NCBI RefSeq assembly: GCF_001280515.1
Contig: NZ_LBIQ01000030.1
Coordinates: 744,001 to 808,000, forward strand
Source of the DNA: Mangrovimonas sp. ST2L15
GTDB taxonomy: Bacteria > Bacteroidota > Bacteroidia > Flavobacteriales > Flavobacteriaceae
DNA: 64,000 bases
Direction of reading: 5' to 3'
A model generated the notes under the pieces. It was not told the DNA's origin and ran no database searches. It was given only the letters and a program-made list of their open reading frames with translations. Of the stretch, positions 37,376 to 45,786 are shown piece after piece; the first letter of the stretch is position 1, and each line of letters starts with the position of its first letter. Made by a program: the position numbers and the translations under genes.

Positions 37376-39289
37376 ATGAAAAAGCTCAACATATTTATAC
37401 TTATAGCAATGATCGGGTGCCTAGTGGGATATTCCCAGAACGCGGCGACCGAGACAGCTGACCGATATTACCAGAACTTTGAGTTCGTTAGAGCGATCAA
37501 GAGCTACGAGAAGCTGGTAGAGAAGGGCAAGGGCGACGAGTACGTATACCGTCAGTTGGCCGAGGCCAATTACAACATATTGAACACCGAGGAGGCAGAG
37601 AAATGGTACTACAAGGTACTTGAGAGCACTCCCGGAGATGCAGAGATCGTTTACAAGTACTCTCAGATGCTCAAGGCCAACGGGAAGTACGACCGTTCCA
37701 ATGAGTACATGCGCAAGTTTGCAGAGTTGAAGCCAAACGACCAGCGAGCGGTAGCCTTCATGGAGAACCCGGACTATATTCCACAGTTGTTGGAGAAAGA
37801 GAAGACCTTCCGTTTGAAGAACCTGGACATCAACAGCGAGCAGTCCGACTTCGGAGGTACGATCAAGGACGGTAAGTTCTATTTTGCCACGGCAAGGAAC
37901 AAGTCAAGAAAGACCTATGGTTGGAACGAGCAGCCGTTTTTGGATATCTACGTATCCGAGGTGACTGCAGATGGCTTTATGGAAGCCGACCAGATAGATG
38001 GCGACGTGAACACGCAGTTCCATGAAGGAGTTGCGGCGATCAGTCCCAATGGTACGACCATGTACTTCTCCAGAGAGAGTTTCTCGGAGGGGATGTACGA
38101 GAAGGACAGTACCACCAGAAGAAAGATCAGTGTGAACAACCTTTTCGAGGCTACCTTTGATGGCGAGAAATGGGGTTATGTAAAACCGTTCCCATTGAAC
38201 AGCAACACCTTTACGATCAAGGACCCTAGCGTGAGCAAGGACGGAAAGACCCTTTACTTTTCCTCTGATATGCCAGGGGGTCACGGAGGTTATGACATCT
38301 ACAAGGTATCCATCAATGGAGACGGTACCTACGGAGATGCGGTTAACCTGGGAGACATTGTCAATACCGAGGGAGATGAAGGTTTTCCTTTTATAAGCAG
38401 TACCGATGTCCTTTACTTTTCATCCAACGGGCACTTGGGTCTAGGAAACCTGGATGTTTTCTTTACCAAGCTTGACGGCGGGTCTTACCTGCCTGTAAGA
38501 AATGCAGGAGTGCCAGTGAACGGTAACATGGACGACTTTGCCTTTACCATCGATGAGGAAAGCGGGGAAGGATTTGTATCCTCCAATAGAGAAGGTGGCA
38601 AGGGAAGCGACGATATCTACCAGGTGTTCAGACTTCAGCCAATGTGTACTGTAGACCTTATTGCTATGGTTACCGACAGCCAGAGCGGGGAGCCATTGCA
38701 GGGAGCCAGCGTATCTGTATACGATGACCAGGGAAGCATGTTGCTTACCCAGTTGACCGATGCAGAAGGAAAGGCAACTTTCTTGGTAGAGTGCGACAAG
38801 CAGTCTGGTCTAGAGGTGAGCCTGGACGGTTATGAGAGCGTAAAGGTAAGTGTTGACGGTACATTTGATGAATCGACTACTGCAGAGGTGGCCCTGGATC
38901 CGATCGAGATGATCGTTGCAGAGGACCAAGTGGTACTGAACCCTATCTACTTTGAGTTCGACAAGTCAAACATCACGCCAGAGGCAGCCTTTGAACTTGA
39001 CAAGTTGGTACAGGTGATGAACAAGTACCCTGATATGGTGATCAACGCGACTTCACATACGGACAGCCGTGGATCTGCCTCATACAACGAGAGATTGTCT
39101 GACAGACGTGCCAAGACGACCGTACAGTATGTGATCTCCAAGGGTATAGATGCCTCAAGGATCACAGGTAAGGGTATGGGCGAGAGCGATCCAAAGGTAG
39201 ATTGTGGAAGCAACTGCAGCGAGGAGGAGCACCAATTGAACAGAAGGTCTGAGTTTATCATCACCACTGGAGGTCCACAGGACCAATAG
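37376..39289 (+). CDS. TPR/PD40/OmpA-family protein of the T9SS cassette, copy 2
   Basis: A 637-residue protein with the same architecture as the one at 28862-30775: signal peptide, TPR-like helices, PD40 propeller, carboxypeptidase-regulatory-like domain and OmpA domain. Within residues 479-504 this copy reads GYESVKVSVDGTFDE, which looks closer to a regular beta-sandwich consensus (alternating hydrophobics) than copy 1. This may be the ancestral form; that is inference. Downstream is the bidirectional terminator shared with the RNase G gene. Confidence 0.92.
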   Translation: MKKLNIFILIAMIGCLVGYSQNAATETADRYYQNFEFVRAIKSYEKLVEKGKGDEYVYRQLAEANYNILNTEEAEKWYYKVLESTPGDAEIVYKYSQMLKANGKYDRSNEYMRKFAELKPNDQRAVAFMENPDYIPQLLEKEKTFRLKNLDINSEQSDFGGTIKDGKFYFATARNKSRKTYGWNEQPFLDIYVSEVTADGFMEADQIDGDVNTQFHEGVAAISPNGTTMYFSRESFSEGMYEKDSTTRRKISVNNLFEATFDGEKWGYVKPFPLNSNTFTIKDPSVSKDGKTLYFSSDMPGGHGGYDIYKVSINGDGTYGDAVNLGDIVNTEGDEGFPFISSTDVLYFSSNGHLGLGNLDVFFTKLDGGSYLPVRNAGVPVNGNMDDFAFTIDEESGEGFVSSNREGGKGSDDIYQVFRLQPMCTVDLIAMVTDSQSGEPLQGASVSVYDDQGSMLLTQLTDAEGKATFLVECDKQSGLEVSLDGYESVKVSVDGTFDESTTAEVALDPIEMIVAEDQVVLNPIYFEFDKSNITPEAAFELDKLVQVMNKYPDMVINATSHTDSRGSASYNERLSDRRAKTTVQYVISKGIDASRITGKGMGESDPKVDCGSNCSEEEHQLNRRSEFIITTGGPQDQ

Positions 39290-39324
39290 GGAGATGGAGG
39301 ACCCAAACATAAGAGCATAAAAAA

Positions 39325-39351
39325 AGCCCTACCAAACGGTAGGGCTTTTTT
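39325..39351. terminator. Bidirectional terminator between cassette 2 and RNase G
   Basis: The same 9-bp hairpin as at 30811, with A and T runs on its two sides. Here it lies directly against the stop codon of the convergent RNase G gene (39353), so it can end both transcripts. Confidence 0.92.
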
Positions 39352-39352
39352 G

Positions 39353-40897
39353 TTATCTGATTTCTTTACCATTTTTATCTAAAAAATGATATTCTAAATA
39401 TGTGTAAGCATCTCTAGGTAAAATTTTTACCCATTTTTTGTGTTCAAAAAACCATTTTGAACGTACTGATGGAAATCCTTTTGTTAAAAAGGCTGCTATA
39501 AAAGGGTGTGTGTTTAAGGTTACCTTTTTATAGTCTTTTTTAAAGATTTGTTCTAAATCGTGGGTGATCTTTTGGACTAGAACAATTGGTGCTTCAACTT
39601 CTTCGCCATTAGTGCCGTTAGGATTTTCCTCACGGGTTTTAATGTTCATTTCAGGTCTTACACGCTGTCTTGTAATTTGTACCAATCCAAATTTACTTGG
39701 AGGTAATATTTTGTGTTTTGCCCTATCATCTTTCATTTCTTCCCGAAGATGATTGTAAAGGGTCTTTCTGTTATCAGCTTTTGTCATATCAATAAAGTCA
39801 ATGACTATGATACCACCCATATCACGTAATCTTAATTGCCTGGCTATTTCTGATGCCGCAATTAAATTGACTTCCAATGCTGTTTCTTCTTGGGTTTTAG
39901 CTTTGTTAGAACGATTTCCACTGTTCACATCTACCACATGTAGTGCTTCAGTGTGTTCTATTACTAAATAAGCTCCCTTGGCCATAGAGACAGTTTTACC
40001 AAATGAAGTTTTGATCTGTCTTTCTATCCCAAATTTTTCAAAAATGGGTACATTGGATTGATGTAACTTAACTATAGATTCTTTCTTAGGTGCAATTTCT
40101 TGCACATAATCTTTGATTTTAATATAAAGCTCCTCATCGTCGATATGAATGTTTGTAAATGTGTCATTAAACATATCTCTCATAATTGAAGAGGCTTTAT
40201 TGAGCTCTCCCAATACTTTACTGGGATGATGAGCTTTGTGTAATTTTTTACACATGGCCGTCCAACGACCTAAAAGATTTTGTAAATCTTTATCTAATTC
40301 GGCTACTTTTTTGCCTTCTGCTACTGTTCGTACAATAACTCCAAATCCAGCCGGCGCAATACTTTTTACTAAGCGTTTTAAGCGGTCTTTCTCTTCTCTA
40401 TCTTCTATTTTTTGAGAAATAGAAATACGATCGGAAAAAGGAACTAAAACTATATAGCGACCAGCAATTGATAATTCAGAACTGATTCTGGGACCTTTCG
40501 TTGAGATAGGTTCCTTGACAATTTGTACTAGAATAGATTGGTTTGATTTAAGAACGTCGTTAATTTTTCCGTCCTTATCAATGTCCTTTTCAAATGGGAA
40601 ATTCTTAAGAGAAAAATCTTTTAGTTTACCTGTGCTTACACGTTTGGTGAATTTTAAAAGAGAGGGAAGTTTTGGTCCTAAATCATGATAATGTAAAAAG
40701 GCATCTTTTTCGTAGCCTACATTTACAAATGCAGCGTTTAGACCAGGAACGGCTTTTCTGATTTTGGCTATAAACACATCACCAACAGAAAAGTTGTTAC
40801 CACCTTCATCTTTTTGTAATTCAATTAGTTTTCCATCTTTTAATAAGGCAAAATCAACATGTTCAGAATTAGATCGAATAATCAATTCTTTATTCAT
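39353..40897 (-). CDS. rng: Ribonuclease E/G family protein
   Basis: A 514-residue endoribonuclease for rRNA maturation and mRNA turnover. It has an N-terminal S1-like RNA-binding region (VGDVFIAKIRKAVPGLNAAFVNVG, KDAFLHYHDLG), the catalytic DNase I-like domain with its two metal-binding aspartate motifs (VVDVNSGN and IVIDFIDM), and a C-terminal region (LEYHFLDKNGKEIR). It lacks the long degradosome scaffold of RNase E, so RNase G is the better name. The 5' flank (40898-41043) has a 7-bp hairpin atccatc/gatggat just upstream of the start. The gene is followed immediately by the cassette 2 terminator. Confidence 0.94.
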   Translation of the reverse strand: MNKELIIRSNSEHVDFALLKDGKLIELQKDEGGNNFSVGDVFIAKIRKAVPGLNAAFVNVGYEKDAFLHYHDLGPKLPSLLKFTKRVSTGKLKDFSLKNFPFEKDIDKDGKINDVLKSNQSILVQIVKEPISTKGPRISSELSIAGRYIVLVPFSDRISISQKIEDREEKDRLKRLVKSIAPAGFGVIVRTVAEGKKVAELDKDLQNLLGRWTAMCKKLHKAHHPSKVLGELNKASSIMRDMFNDTFTNIHIDDEELYIKIKDYVQEIAPKKESIVKLHQSNVPIFEKFGIERQIKTSFGKTVSMAKGAYLVIEHTEALHVVDVNSGNRSNKAKTQEETALEVNLIAASEIARQLRLRDMGGIIVIDFIDMTKADNRKTLYNHLREEMKDDRAKHKILPPSKFGLVQITRQRVRPEMNIKTREENPNGTNGEEVEAPIVLVQKITHDLEQIFKKDYKKVTLNTHPFIAAFLTKGFPSVRSKWFFEHKKWVKILPRDAYTYLEYHFLDKNGKEIR

Positions 40898-41043
40898 TGT
40901 GTTAATTTTTATCCATCACGCTAAGCATGATAGATGGATTAAAAAATAATTTGTTCACAGGATTTTAAATCCGTGGAGTTGGTTAAAAACGCAAGGTTTC
41001 GTTTTACTCAACTCTTTTCAAAGAACGTTTTGGTTAAAAAACC

Positions 41044-41071
41044 AAAAAAGTAGTTAGACAACTACTTTTTT
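41044..41071 (-). terminator. Terminator after the bS22-like gene
   Basis: Inverted repeat aaaaaagtagtt (41044-41055) and aactactttttt (41060-41071) with a 4-nt loop. Its position four nt beyond the stop codon of the small basic gene on the minus strand suggests it ends that transcript. Confidence 0.8.
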
Positions 41072-41074
41072 GAC

Positions 41075-41167
41075 TTATTTTTTCTTTTTGTGACGATTAG
41101 CGCGTCTTCTTTTTTTACGCTTGTGCGTTGCAACCTTGTGTCTTTTGCGTTTTTTACCACTTGGCAT
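41075..41167 (-). CDS. 30-residue highly basic protein, bS22/mS38-like (AURKAIP1/COX24 domain)
   Basis: A complete 30-residue frame beginning MPSGKKRKRHKVATHKRKK and ending in a run of lysines. More than half the residues are K or R. The KRxRHKxxTHKRKKRRR pattern is that of the AURKAIP1/COX24 (DUF1713) domain found in mitochondrial mS38 and bacterial bS22, small-subunit ribosomal proteins. It lies between the HU gene and its own terminator. Recognition is by pattern, without a search, but the position and sequence are typical of Flavobacteriia. Confidence 0.8.
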   Translation of the reverse strand: MPSGKKRKRHKVATHKRKKRRRANRHKKKK

Positions 41168-41199
41168 GTTGTACTCGTTTTTTTAAATTATTACTGTGT

Positions 41200-41490
41200 T
41201 TATTTAACTTCTACGTTAGATTTTACACCTTCTACAAATACTTTAGCTGGTTTAAAAGCTGGAATATTGTGAGCTGGTATTTTAATAGTTGTATTTTTGG
41301 AGATATTTCTACCAGTTTTTTCTGCTCTTGTCTTAACAATAAAGCTACCAAAACCTCTAAGATAAACATTGTCTCCAGCTTCTAATGAAGTCTTAACTTC
41401 ATCCATGAATGATTCAACAGTTGCCTGTACATCACCTTTTTCAATTCCTAATTTTTCAGAAATTCTTGCTACTAAATCTGCCTTAGTCAT
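41200..41490 (-). CDS. HU-family DNA-binding protein
   Basis: A 96-residue nucleoid protein. The N-terminal helices (TKADLVARISEKLGIEKGDV, ESFMDEVKTSLEAGDNV) lead into the LRGFGSFIVKTRAEKTGRNI beta-arm region and the DNA-contacting IPAHNIPAFKPAK segment, the full HU/IHF fold. It bends and compacts DNA. It is divergent from mutY and upstream of the bS22-like gene, with which it may share a transcript (32-nt gap). Confidence 0.96.
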   Translation of the reverse strand: MTKADLVARISEKLGIEKGDVQATVESFMDEVKTSLEAGDNVYLRGFGSFIVKTRAEKTGRNISKNTTIKIPAHNIPAFKPAKVFVEGVKSNVEVK

Positions 41491-41532
41491 TTTATTTATT
41501 TTTATTATGTTACTATTAAATTAAAAGGGTTG

Positions 41533-41564
41533 CAAATATAGGAATTAAATATCCAATTCTTCAA
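41533..41564 (-). promoter_or_regulatory. Candidate Bacteroidetes promoter for the HU gene
   Basis: On the minus strand, TTG (41562-41564), 21 nt, then TATATTTG (41533-41540), matching the -33/-7 consensus TTG...TAnnTTTG. The leader to the HU start would be about 35-40 nt. Confidence 0.5.
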
Positions 41565-41625
41565 ACCTAAAACACTAAAATTTAATTAAATAAACAATTA
41601 TTTTTGCTTTTCGTATTTATCTTAA

Positions 41626-42681
41626 ATGACTATCACAAAAAATTTAACCTCTTGGTATTCAAACAGTAAAAGGGATTTGCCATGGAGAAAAACAAAAGAT
41701 CCATATCGTGTTTGGTTATCAGAAATAATTTTACAACAAACTCAAATCAAGCAGGGATTGCCTTATTATGAACGGTTTATTTTAAGGTTTCCAAATGTTT
41801 ATGACTTGGCCAATGCCTCTGAGGAAGAGGTTTTGAAATTGTGGCAAGGGTTGGGTTATTACTCTAGAGCCAGAAATTTACATGCAACAGCAAAGTATGT
41901 TGCCTATGAATTAAATGGTCAATTCCCAGAGACCTGCGGTGGTTTATTAAAGCTTAAAGGTATAGGAGATTATACTGCAAGTGCCATAGCATCTATTTGC
42001 TTTGGGGAACCAAGTGCTGTTTTGGATGGTAATGTCTATCGTTTCCTATCAAGGTACTTCGGAATTGATACACCTATTAATACGTCCCAAGGATTTAAAG
42101 TTTTTAAGGCTTTGGCTCAAGATATTTTGGACGATAGGGATCCAGAAAAACACAATCAAGCTATAATGGAGTTTGGAGCGCTTCATTGCACTCCAACAAA
42201 CCCAAGTTGTGACACGTGCCCTTTTCAGAATACCTGTGTGGCATTTGCCGAAGGAAAGACTTCTGAGTTACCTGTAAAACTTAAAGGTAAAAAACCAGAA
42301 AAAAAGTACTTCAATTTTTTAGTTTTTCTTTCAGATAATGAAACCATATTGGAGAAACGAAAGGGTAAAGGGATTTGGAAGAACTTATTTCAATTTCCAT
42401 TAGTGGAAACTTCAAAAAGTTTAAAGGTTCAGGAGGTTCAAGTTTTGGTTGATCAATCTGAATTGTTATCCAACACTGTTTCTGAAATATACCTATATAA
42501 TGAGGACGATATCGTGCATAAATTATCCCACAGACACCTTTATACCAAATTTTGGATTGTATTAACTGATAAATTACCTGTTGAGGGCGTAAATTGGGAT
42601 CTAGTTAAAAAATATGCGGTTCCTATATTAATTGGAAATTTTTTGGAGACCTTTAATTTCCAAGAGGTTTTAAAAGAATAA
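41626..42681 (+). CDS. mutY: A/G-specific adenine DNA glycosylase
   Basis: A 351-residue base-excision repair enzyme that removes adenine mispaired with 8-oxoguanine. Catalytic glutamate E33 (WLSEIILQQTQ), helix-hairpin-helix LKGIGDYTASAIA (about 110-121), catalytic D134 (VLDGNVYR) and the [4Fe-4S] cysteines C188, C195, C198 and C204 are all present. A C-terminal NUDIX-like domain (about 225-345) recognises 8-oxoG. It begins the mutY-ssb-gldE-gldD block, an order that I recall from F. johnsoniae. A TATTTTTG element at 41599-41606 may be its -7 box, but no good -33 is seen. Confidence 0.97.
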   Translation: MTITKNLTSWYSNSKRDLPWRKTKDPYRVWLSEIILQQTQIKQGLPYYERFILRFPNVYDLANASEEEVLKLWQGLGYYSRARNLHATAKYVAYELNGQFPETCGGLLKLKGIGDYTASAIASICFGEPSAVLDGNVYRFLSRYFGIDTPINTSQGFKVFKALAQDILDDRDPEKHNQAIMEFGALHCTPTNPSCDTCPFQNTCVAFAEGKTSELPVKLKGKKPEKKYFNFLVFLSDNETILEKRKGKGIWKNLFQFPLVETSKSLKVQEVQVLVDQSELLSNTVSEIYLYNEDDIVHKLSHRHLYTKFWIVLTDKLPVEGVNWDLVKKYAVPILIGNFLETFNFQEVLKE

Positions 42682-42721
42682 TAAATTTTTATTAAATTTA
42701 AAGTAGTCATAAGCAAATATG

Positions 42722-42729
42722 TAACTTTG
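42722..42729 (+). promoter_or_regulatory. Candidate -7 element of the ssb promoter
   Basis: TAACTTTG matches TAnnTTTG, 23 nt before the ssb start. The expected -33 position reads TTTA-like rather than TTG, so this is only moderately supported. Confidence 0.4.
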
Positions 42730-42752
42730 CTAACTTAAATTTCAGGAAAATT

Positions 42753-43202
42753 ATGTCAGGTACATTAAATAAAGTGATGCTAATAGGGCATTTGGGAGAT
42801 GAAGTGAAAATGCATTATTTTGAGGGTGGAGGTTGTGTAGGTAGGTTTCCTTTGGCAACAAATGAAACTTATACCAACAGGCAGACCAATGAACGTGTTA
42901 CCAACACCGAATGGCATAATATTGTAGTGAGAAATAAAGCGGCAGAGATTTGTGAAAAATACCTAAGTAAAGGAGATCGTATTTATGTTGAAGGTCGTAT
43001 AAAAACGAGAAAATGGCAAGATGAAAACGGGAACGAAAGATATTCAACAGAAATCCAATGTACAGATTTTACGTTTTTGACCACAAAGAGTGAAAGTGAA
43101 AGACCATCTGGCGATTTTCAAAACAAGCCATCTGCACCTAAACAAGATTCACAGGTAAGTGAACCAATGATAGATGATGATAATGATGATCTTCCTTTCT
43201 AA
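42753..43202 (+). CDS. ssb: Single-stranded DNA-binding protein
   Basis: A 149-residue SSB: an OB-fold domain (MSGTLNKVMLIGHLGDEV, EWHNIVVRNKAAEICEKYL, KGDRIYVEGRIKTRKWQD), a short flexible linker, and the acidic protein-interaction tip DDDNDDLPF that recruits repair and replication enzymes. It lies 71 nt after mutY with its own candidate promoter and 27 nt before gldE. Confidence 0.97.
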   Translation: MSGTLNKVMLIGHLGDEVKMHYFEGGGCVGRFPLATNETYTNRQTNERVTNTEWHNIVVRNKAAEICEKYLSKGDRIYVEGRIKTRKWQDENGNERYSTEIQCTDFTFLTTKSESERPSGDFQNKPSAPKQDSQVSEPMIDDDNDDLPF

Positions 43203-43229
43203 CCATATGTCTAACTAAACCATTGATAA

Positions 43230-44534
43230 TTGGACCCTGAACCCCCGAGTTTAATCATCAATTTATTGACCGCGGATATTTCAATTGTCCTAGGTTTTGT
43301 GCTGCTTTTTATTCTGTTGATTTGTTCAGCGCTGATTTCTGGTGCTGAAGTAGCATTGTTTTCCTTGAGTAGAACCGATTTGGAGGAAGGCTTTGGAGAA
43401 AAGTCCAATGCAGTTCCTATTTTGACCAAATTGCTTGAAAGACCTAAAAAATTATTAGCCACCATTTTAGTAGCCAATAATTTTATAAACATTGGTATTG
43501 TTATTTTGTTCTCCTACTTAGGGGAATTCTTGTTTGCTGGTTTGATTTCTCCAGTTTTGAAATTTTTATTGGAGGTTGTTCTTGTTACTTTTTTAATCCT
43601 GCTTTTTGGTGAAATATTGCCTAAAATTTATGCAAGTCGAAACCGAGTCAAGTTTGCTTCCTTTATGTCTTATCCACTTCGTGTACTGGATGTGTTTTTC
43701 TCTCCGCTAAGTCTTCCCATGAGAAGTATTACATTGGCTATTCATAATAAATTAGGAAAGCAAAAATTAAATTTTAGTGTAGACCAATTGTCCCAAGCTT
43801 TGGAGTTAACTAGTGAGGAAGATACTACTAAGGAAGAGCAAAAAATCCTTCAAGGCATTGTTTCCTTCGGGAATACAGATACCAAACAGGTTATGAGGCC
43901 AAGAATAGATATTTTTGCTATCAATATTAATCAAAAATATACTGAAATTATATCGGGGATAGTGAAACAAGGGTATTCCAGAATTCCAGTTTATGAAGAC
44001 AATATTGATAACATTAAAGGGGTTTTGTATGTTAAGGATTTACTTCCTCATTTAGACAAAAAACAATTGGATTGGACGACTTTACTACGGGAGCCATTTT
44101 TTGTTCCAGAGAACAAGAAGCTGGATGATTTGATGGTAGAGTTTCAAGAAAAGAAAGTGCATCTAGCTGTTGTAGTGGATGAATATGGGGGAACCTCAGG
44201 ATTGATTTCTTTGGAAGATATTATTGAGGAGATTGTGGGTGATATCAGTGATGAATTTGATGATGAAGACCTCGTTTATTCCAAATTGGATAATAACAAC
44301 TATGTGTTTGAAGGTAAAACACCGTTGAAGGATTTTTATAAAATTATCAAGTTAGAAGACGATACTATTTTTGAAAGTTCAAAGGGGGAAGCTGAAACTG
44401 TTGCTGGATTTGTTTTGGAAATTTCGGGAGGGTTTCCCAAATTGGGAGCAAAAATAAATTATCATGGTTATATTTTTACCATAGAATCATTAGATAAAAA
44501 ACGTATTAAACGATTAAAAGTTACCTTGCCATAA
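43230..44534 (+). CDS. gldE: Gliding motility-associated protein GldE (CNNM/CBS/CorC family)
   Basis: A 434-residue inner-membrane protein: CNNM-type transmembrane domain (about 10-190, with SALISGAEVALFSLSRTDLE), paired CBS domains (about 205-335, VMRPRIDIFAI and LAVVVDEYGGTSGLISLEDI) and a C-terminal CorC/HlyC transporter-associated domain. This architecture directly followed by gldD identifies GldE, which in F. johnsoniae is adjacent to gldD and supports gliding/T9SS function. The start is TTG 43230 (MDPEPP); no in-frame ATG occurs until deep in the protein. The stop codon overlaps the gldD start by one base. Confidence 0.93.
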   Translation: MDPEPPSLIINLLTADISIVLGFVLLFILLICSALISGAEVALFSLSRTDLEEGFGEKSNAVPILTKLLERPKKLLATILVANNFINIGIVILFSYLGEFLFAGLISPVLKFLLEVVLVTFLILLFGEILPKIYASRNRVKFASFMSYPLRVLDVFFSPLSLPMRSITLAIHNKLGKQKLNFSVDQLSQALELTSEEDTTKEEQKILQGIVSFGNTDTKQVMRPRIDIFAININQKYTEIISGIVKQGYSRIPVYEDNIDNIKGVLYVKDLLPHLDKKQLDWTTLLREPFFVPENKKLDDLMVEFQEKKVHLAVVVDEYGGTSGLISLEDIIEEIVGDISDEFDDEDLVYSKLDNNNYVFEGKTPLKDFYKIIKLEDDTIFESSKGEAETVAGFVLEISGGFPKLGAKINYHGYIFTIESLDKKRIKRLKVTLP

Positions 44535-45118
44535 TGTTGAAAAATTTATTGTCCCTTGCTATATTATTTATTATCACCTGTTCTTGTAAGGATGATCCTG
44601 TTCCAAAACCAAATGCATTTTTGCGATTGGAATATCCTGAAGCTACTTATAAAGAGGTAGATCTTAAACTCCCGTTCACTTTTGAAAAGAATACTATGGC
44701 AGAGGATGTGAAAATTAGGCAATTGGATAGCGCAACAAATAGTTTTGGTATTGATTTGAGTTATCCTAAACTAAAAGGAACCATATTTTTGACCTATAAA
44801 GGGGTAGACCAAAACAAGGACAAGTTGATCGCCTACCTCAGGGATGCCCAAAAATTCACACAAGAGCATACTAGAAAAGCTGATGAGATTTCCGAACAGG
44901 TGTATGAAAGTAAAGACCGTAGGGTCTATGGGATGTTTTATGAAGTTGGGGGTAATGCGGCATCACAGTCACAATTTTATATTACAGATAGCATCAACCA
45001 TTTTTTGACGGGATCCTTATACTTTTATGCTAAACCAAATTACGACTCCATTCTTCCTGCAGCTCATTATTTGGAAAAGGATATCAGATATATTATGGAA
45101 ACTGTTAAGTGGAAATAA
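44534..45118 (+). CDS. gldD: Gliding motility lipoprotein GldD
   Basis: A 194-residue lipoprotein with signal peptide LLSLAILFIITCSC and the family's N-terminal PKPNAFLRLEYPEATY. GldD is one of the core Gld proteins required for gliding and T9SS-dependent secretion in F. johnsoniae. Translation is probably coupled to gldE through the TAATG overlap. A terminator follows at once. Its presence means that the host of the two T9SS cassettes has at least part of the motility machinery in the same neighbourhood. Confidence 0.94.
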   Translation: MLKNLLSLAILFIITCSCKDDPVPKPNAFLRLEYPEATYKEVDLKLPFTFEKNTMAEDVKIRQLDSATNSFGIDLSYPKLKGTIFLTYKGVDQNKDKLIAYLRDAQKFTQEHTRKADEISEQVYESKDRRVYGMFYEVGGNAASQSQFYITDSINHFLTGSLYFYAKPNYDSILPAAHYLEKDIRYIMETVKWK

Positions 45119-45146
45119 AAAAGCATCCATAATAGGATGCTTTTTT
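45117..45146. terminator. Terminator after gldD
   Basis: A 12-bp stem with core aagcatcc/ggatgctt (45121-45128 and 45135-45142), loop ataata, A and T runs on its sides. It may also serve the convergent HMA-protein gene. Confidence 0.9.
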
Positions 45147-45168
45147 ATGTCTTTATTATGCTGAACTT

Positions 45169-45699
45169 TTAAGCCTTCGCTTTTTGTGCACAACAAGCCA
45201 TTTTACAATCTTCTTTGCAAGTCATGGGTTTGTCATTGGAAGCAGTTTCTTTTACTTCAGCTTTTTTACCAGCACAACAGTCTTTAGTACACCCAGGTTT
45301 ACAAGCCATGGTCTCAGATGAAAAAGAGTCAACCTTTTTTAGGTCTTTAACCTCATATACTTCTCCAGCTTTTTTTACGGTTTCTTCAAGAGACGCAGGT
45401 GTTACTTTGGCTTCATCATATTCAACCATAGCCAATTTTTTATCAAAATCTACCTTGGCCGACTTGACACCTTCCATGTGAGCCATTTTGTTTTCAATGG
45501 TTTTAGCACATCCCATGGCGCAGGTCATGCCTTCAATGGTGAATTCAGCCTTGGCATATGTTGCATTAGGGTCAAGTTCCTTTACCTCGCTTGAAGTTTC
45601 CATTTCAACGGTTTTTACCTCTGGAGAAACATTGTCTTTACAGGAGGTTAAAAATGTTACCACAACAAGTATGGCGAAAATATGTTTTAAGTTTTTCAT
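45169..45699 (-). CDS. Heavy-metal-associated (HMA) lipoprotein with Cys-rich tail
   Basis: A 176-residue lipoprotein (LTSC, lipidated C20) carrying one HMA domain (about 50-118). The metal site reads GMTCAMGCAKTIE: C60 and C64 are three residues apart, not two as in the usual GMTCxxC. The C-terminal tail has two identical cysteine patterns, CxxxCxxxCC, at C133/137/141/142 and C161/165/169/170. A role in periplasmic capture of copper or another soft metal is inferred. Neighbours (gldD, a DMT transporter) give no functional link; the efflux operon is 29 kb away. Confidence 0.82.
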   Translation of the reverse strand: MKNLKHIFAILVVVTFLTSCKDNVSPEVKTVEMETSSEVKELDPNATYAKAEFTIEGMTCAMGCAKTIENKMAHMEGVKSAKVDFDKKLAMVEYDEAKVTPASLEETVKKAGEVYEVKDLKKVDSFSSETMACKPGCTKDCCAGKKAEVKETASNDKPMTCKEDCKMACCAQKAKA

Positions 45700-45786
45700 T
45701 TGTTTAAAGTATTTAATGTCACAAAATTAAGAATTCTTCTCGGTTAATTGCCCTAAATATATGAATTTTGCATTTTGTAAAAATTG

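Larger units (their letters stand above)
36161..39351 (+). repeat. 3191-bp direct repeat, copy 2
   Basis: Second copy of the sorting domain - PorP - OmpA - terminator segment at 27647-30837. The two copies are 5323 bp apart, a gap holding the cassette 2 leader and adhesin body. Both are intact and in the same orientation, with no flanking insertion sequence or target-site duplication visible. Confidence 0.97.

Noticed and set aside
27647-39351. A transposon or phage as the cause of the duplication
   Set aside because: No transposase, integrase, terminal inverted repeats or target-site duplication is visible at 27647, 30837, 36161 or 39351. Homologous or unequal recombination fits better.
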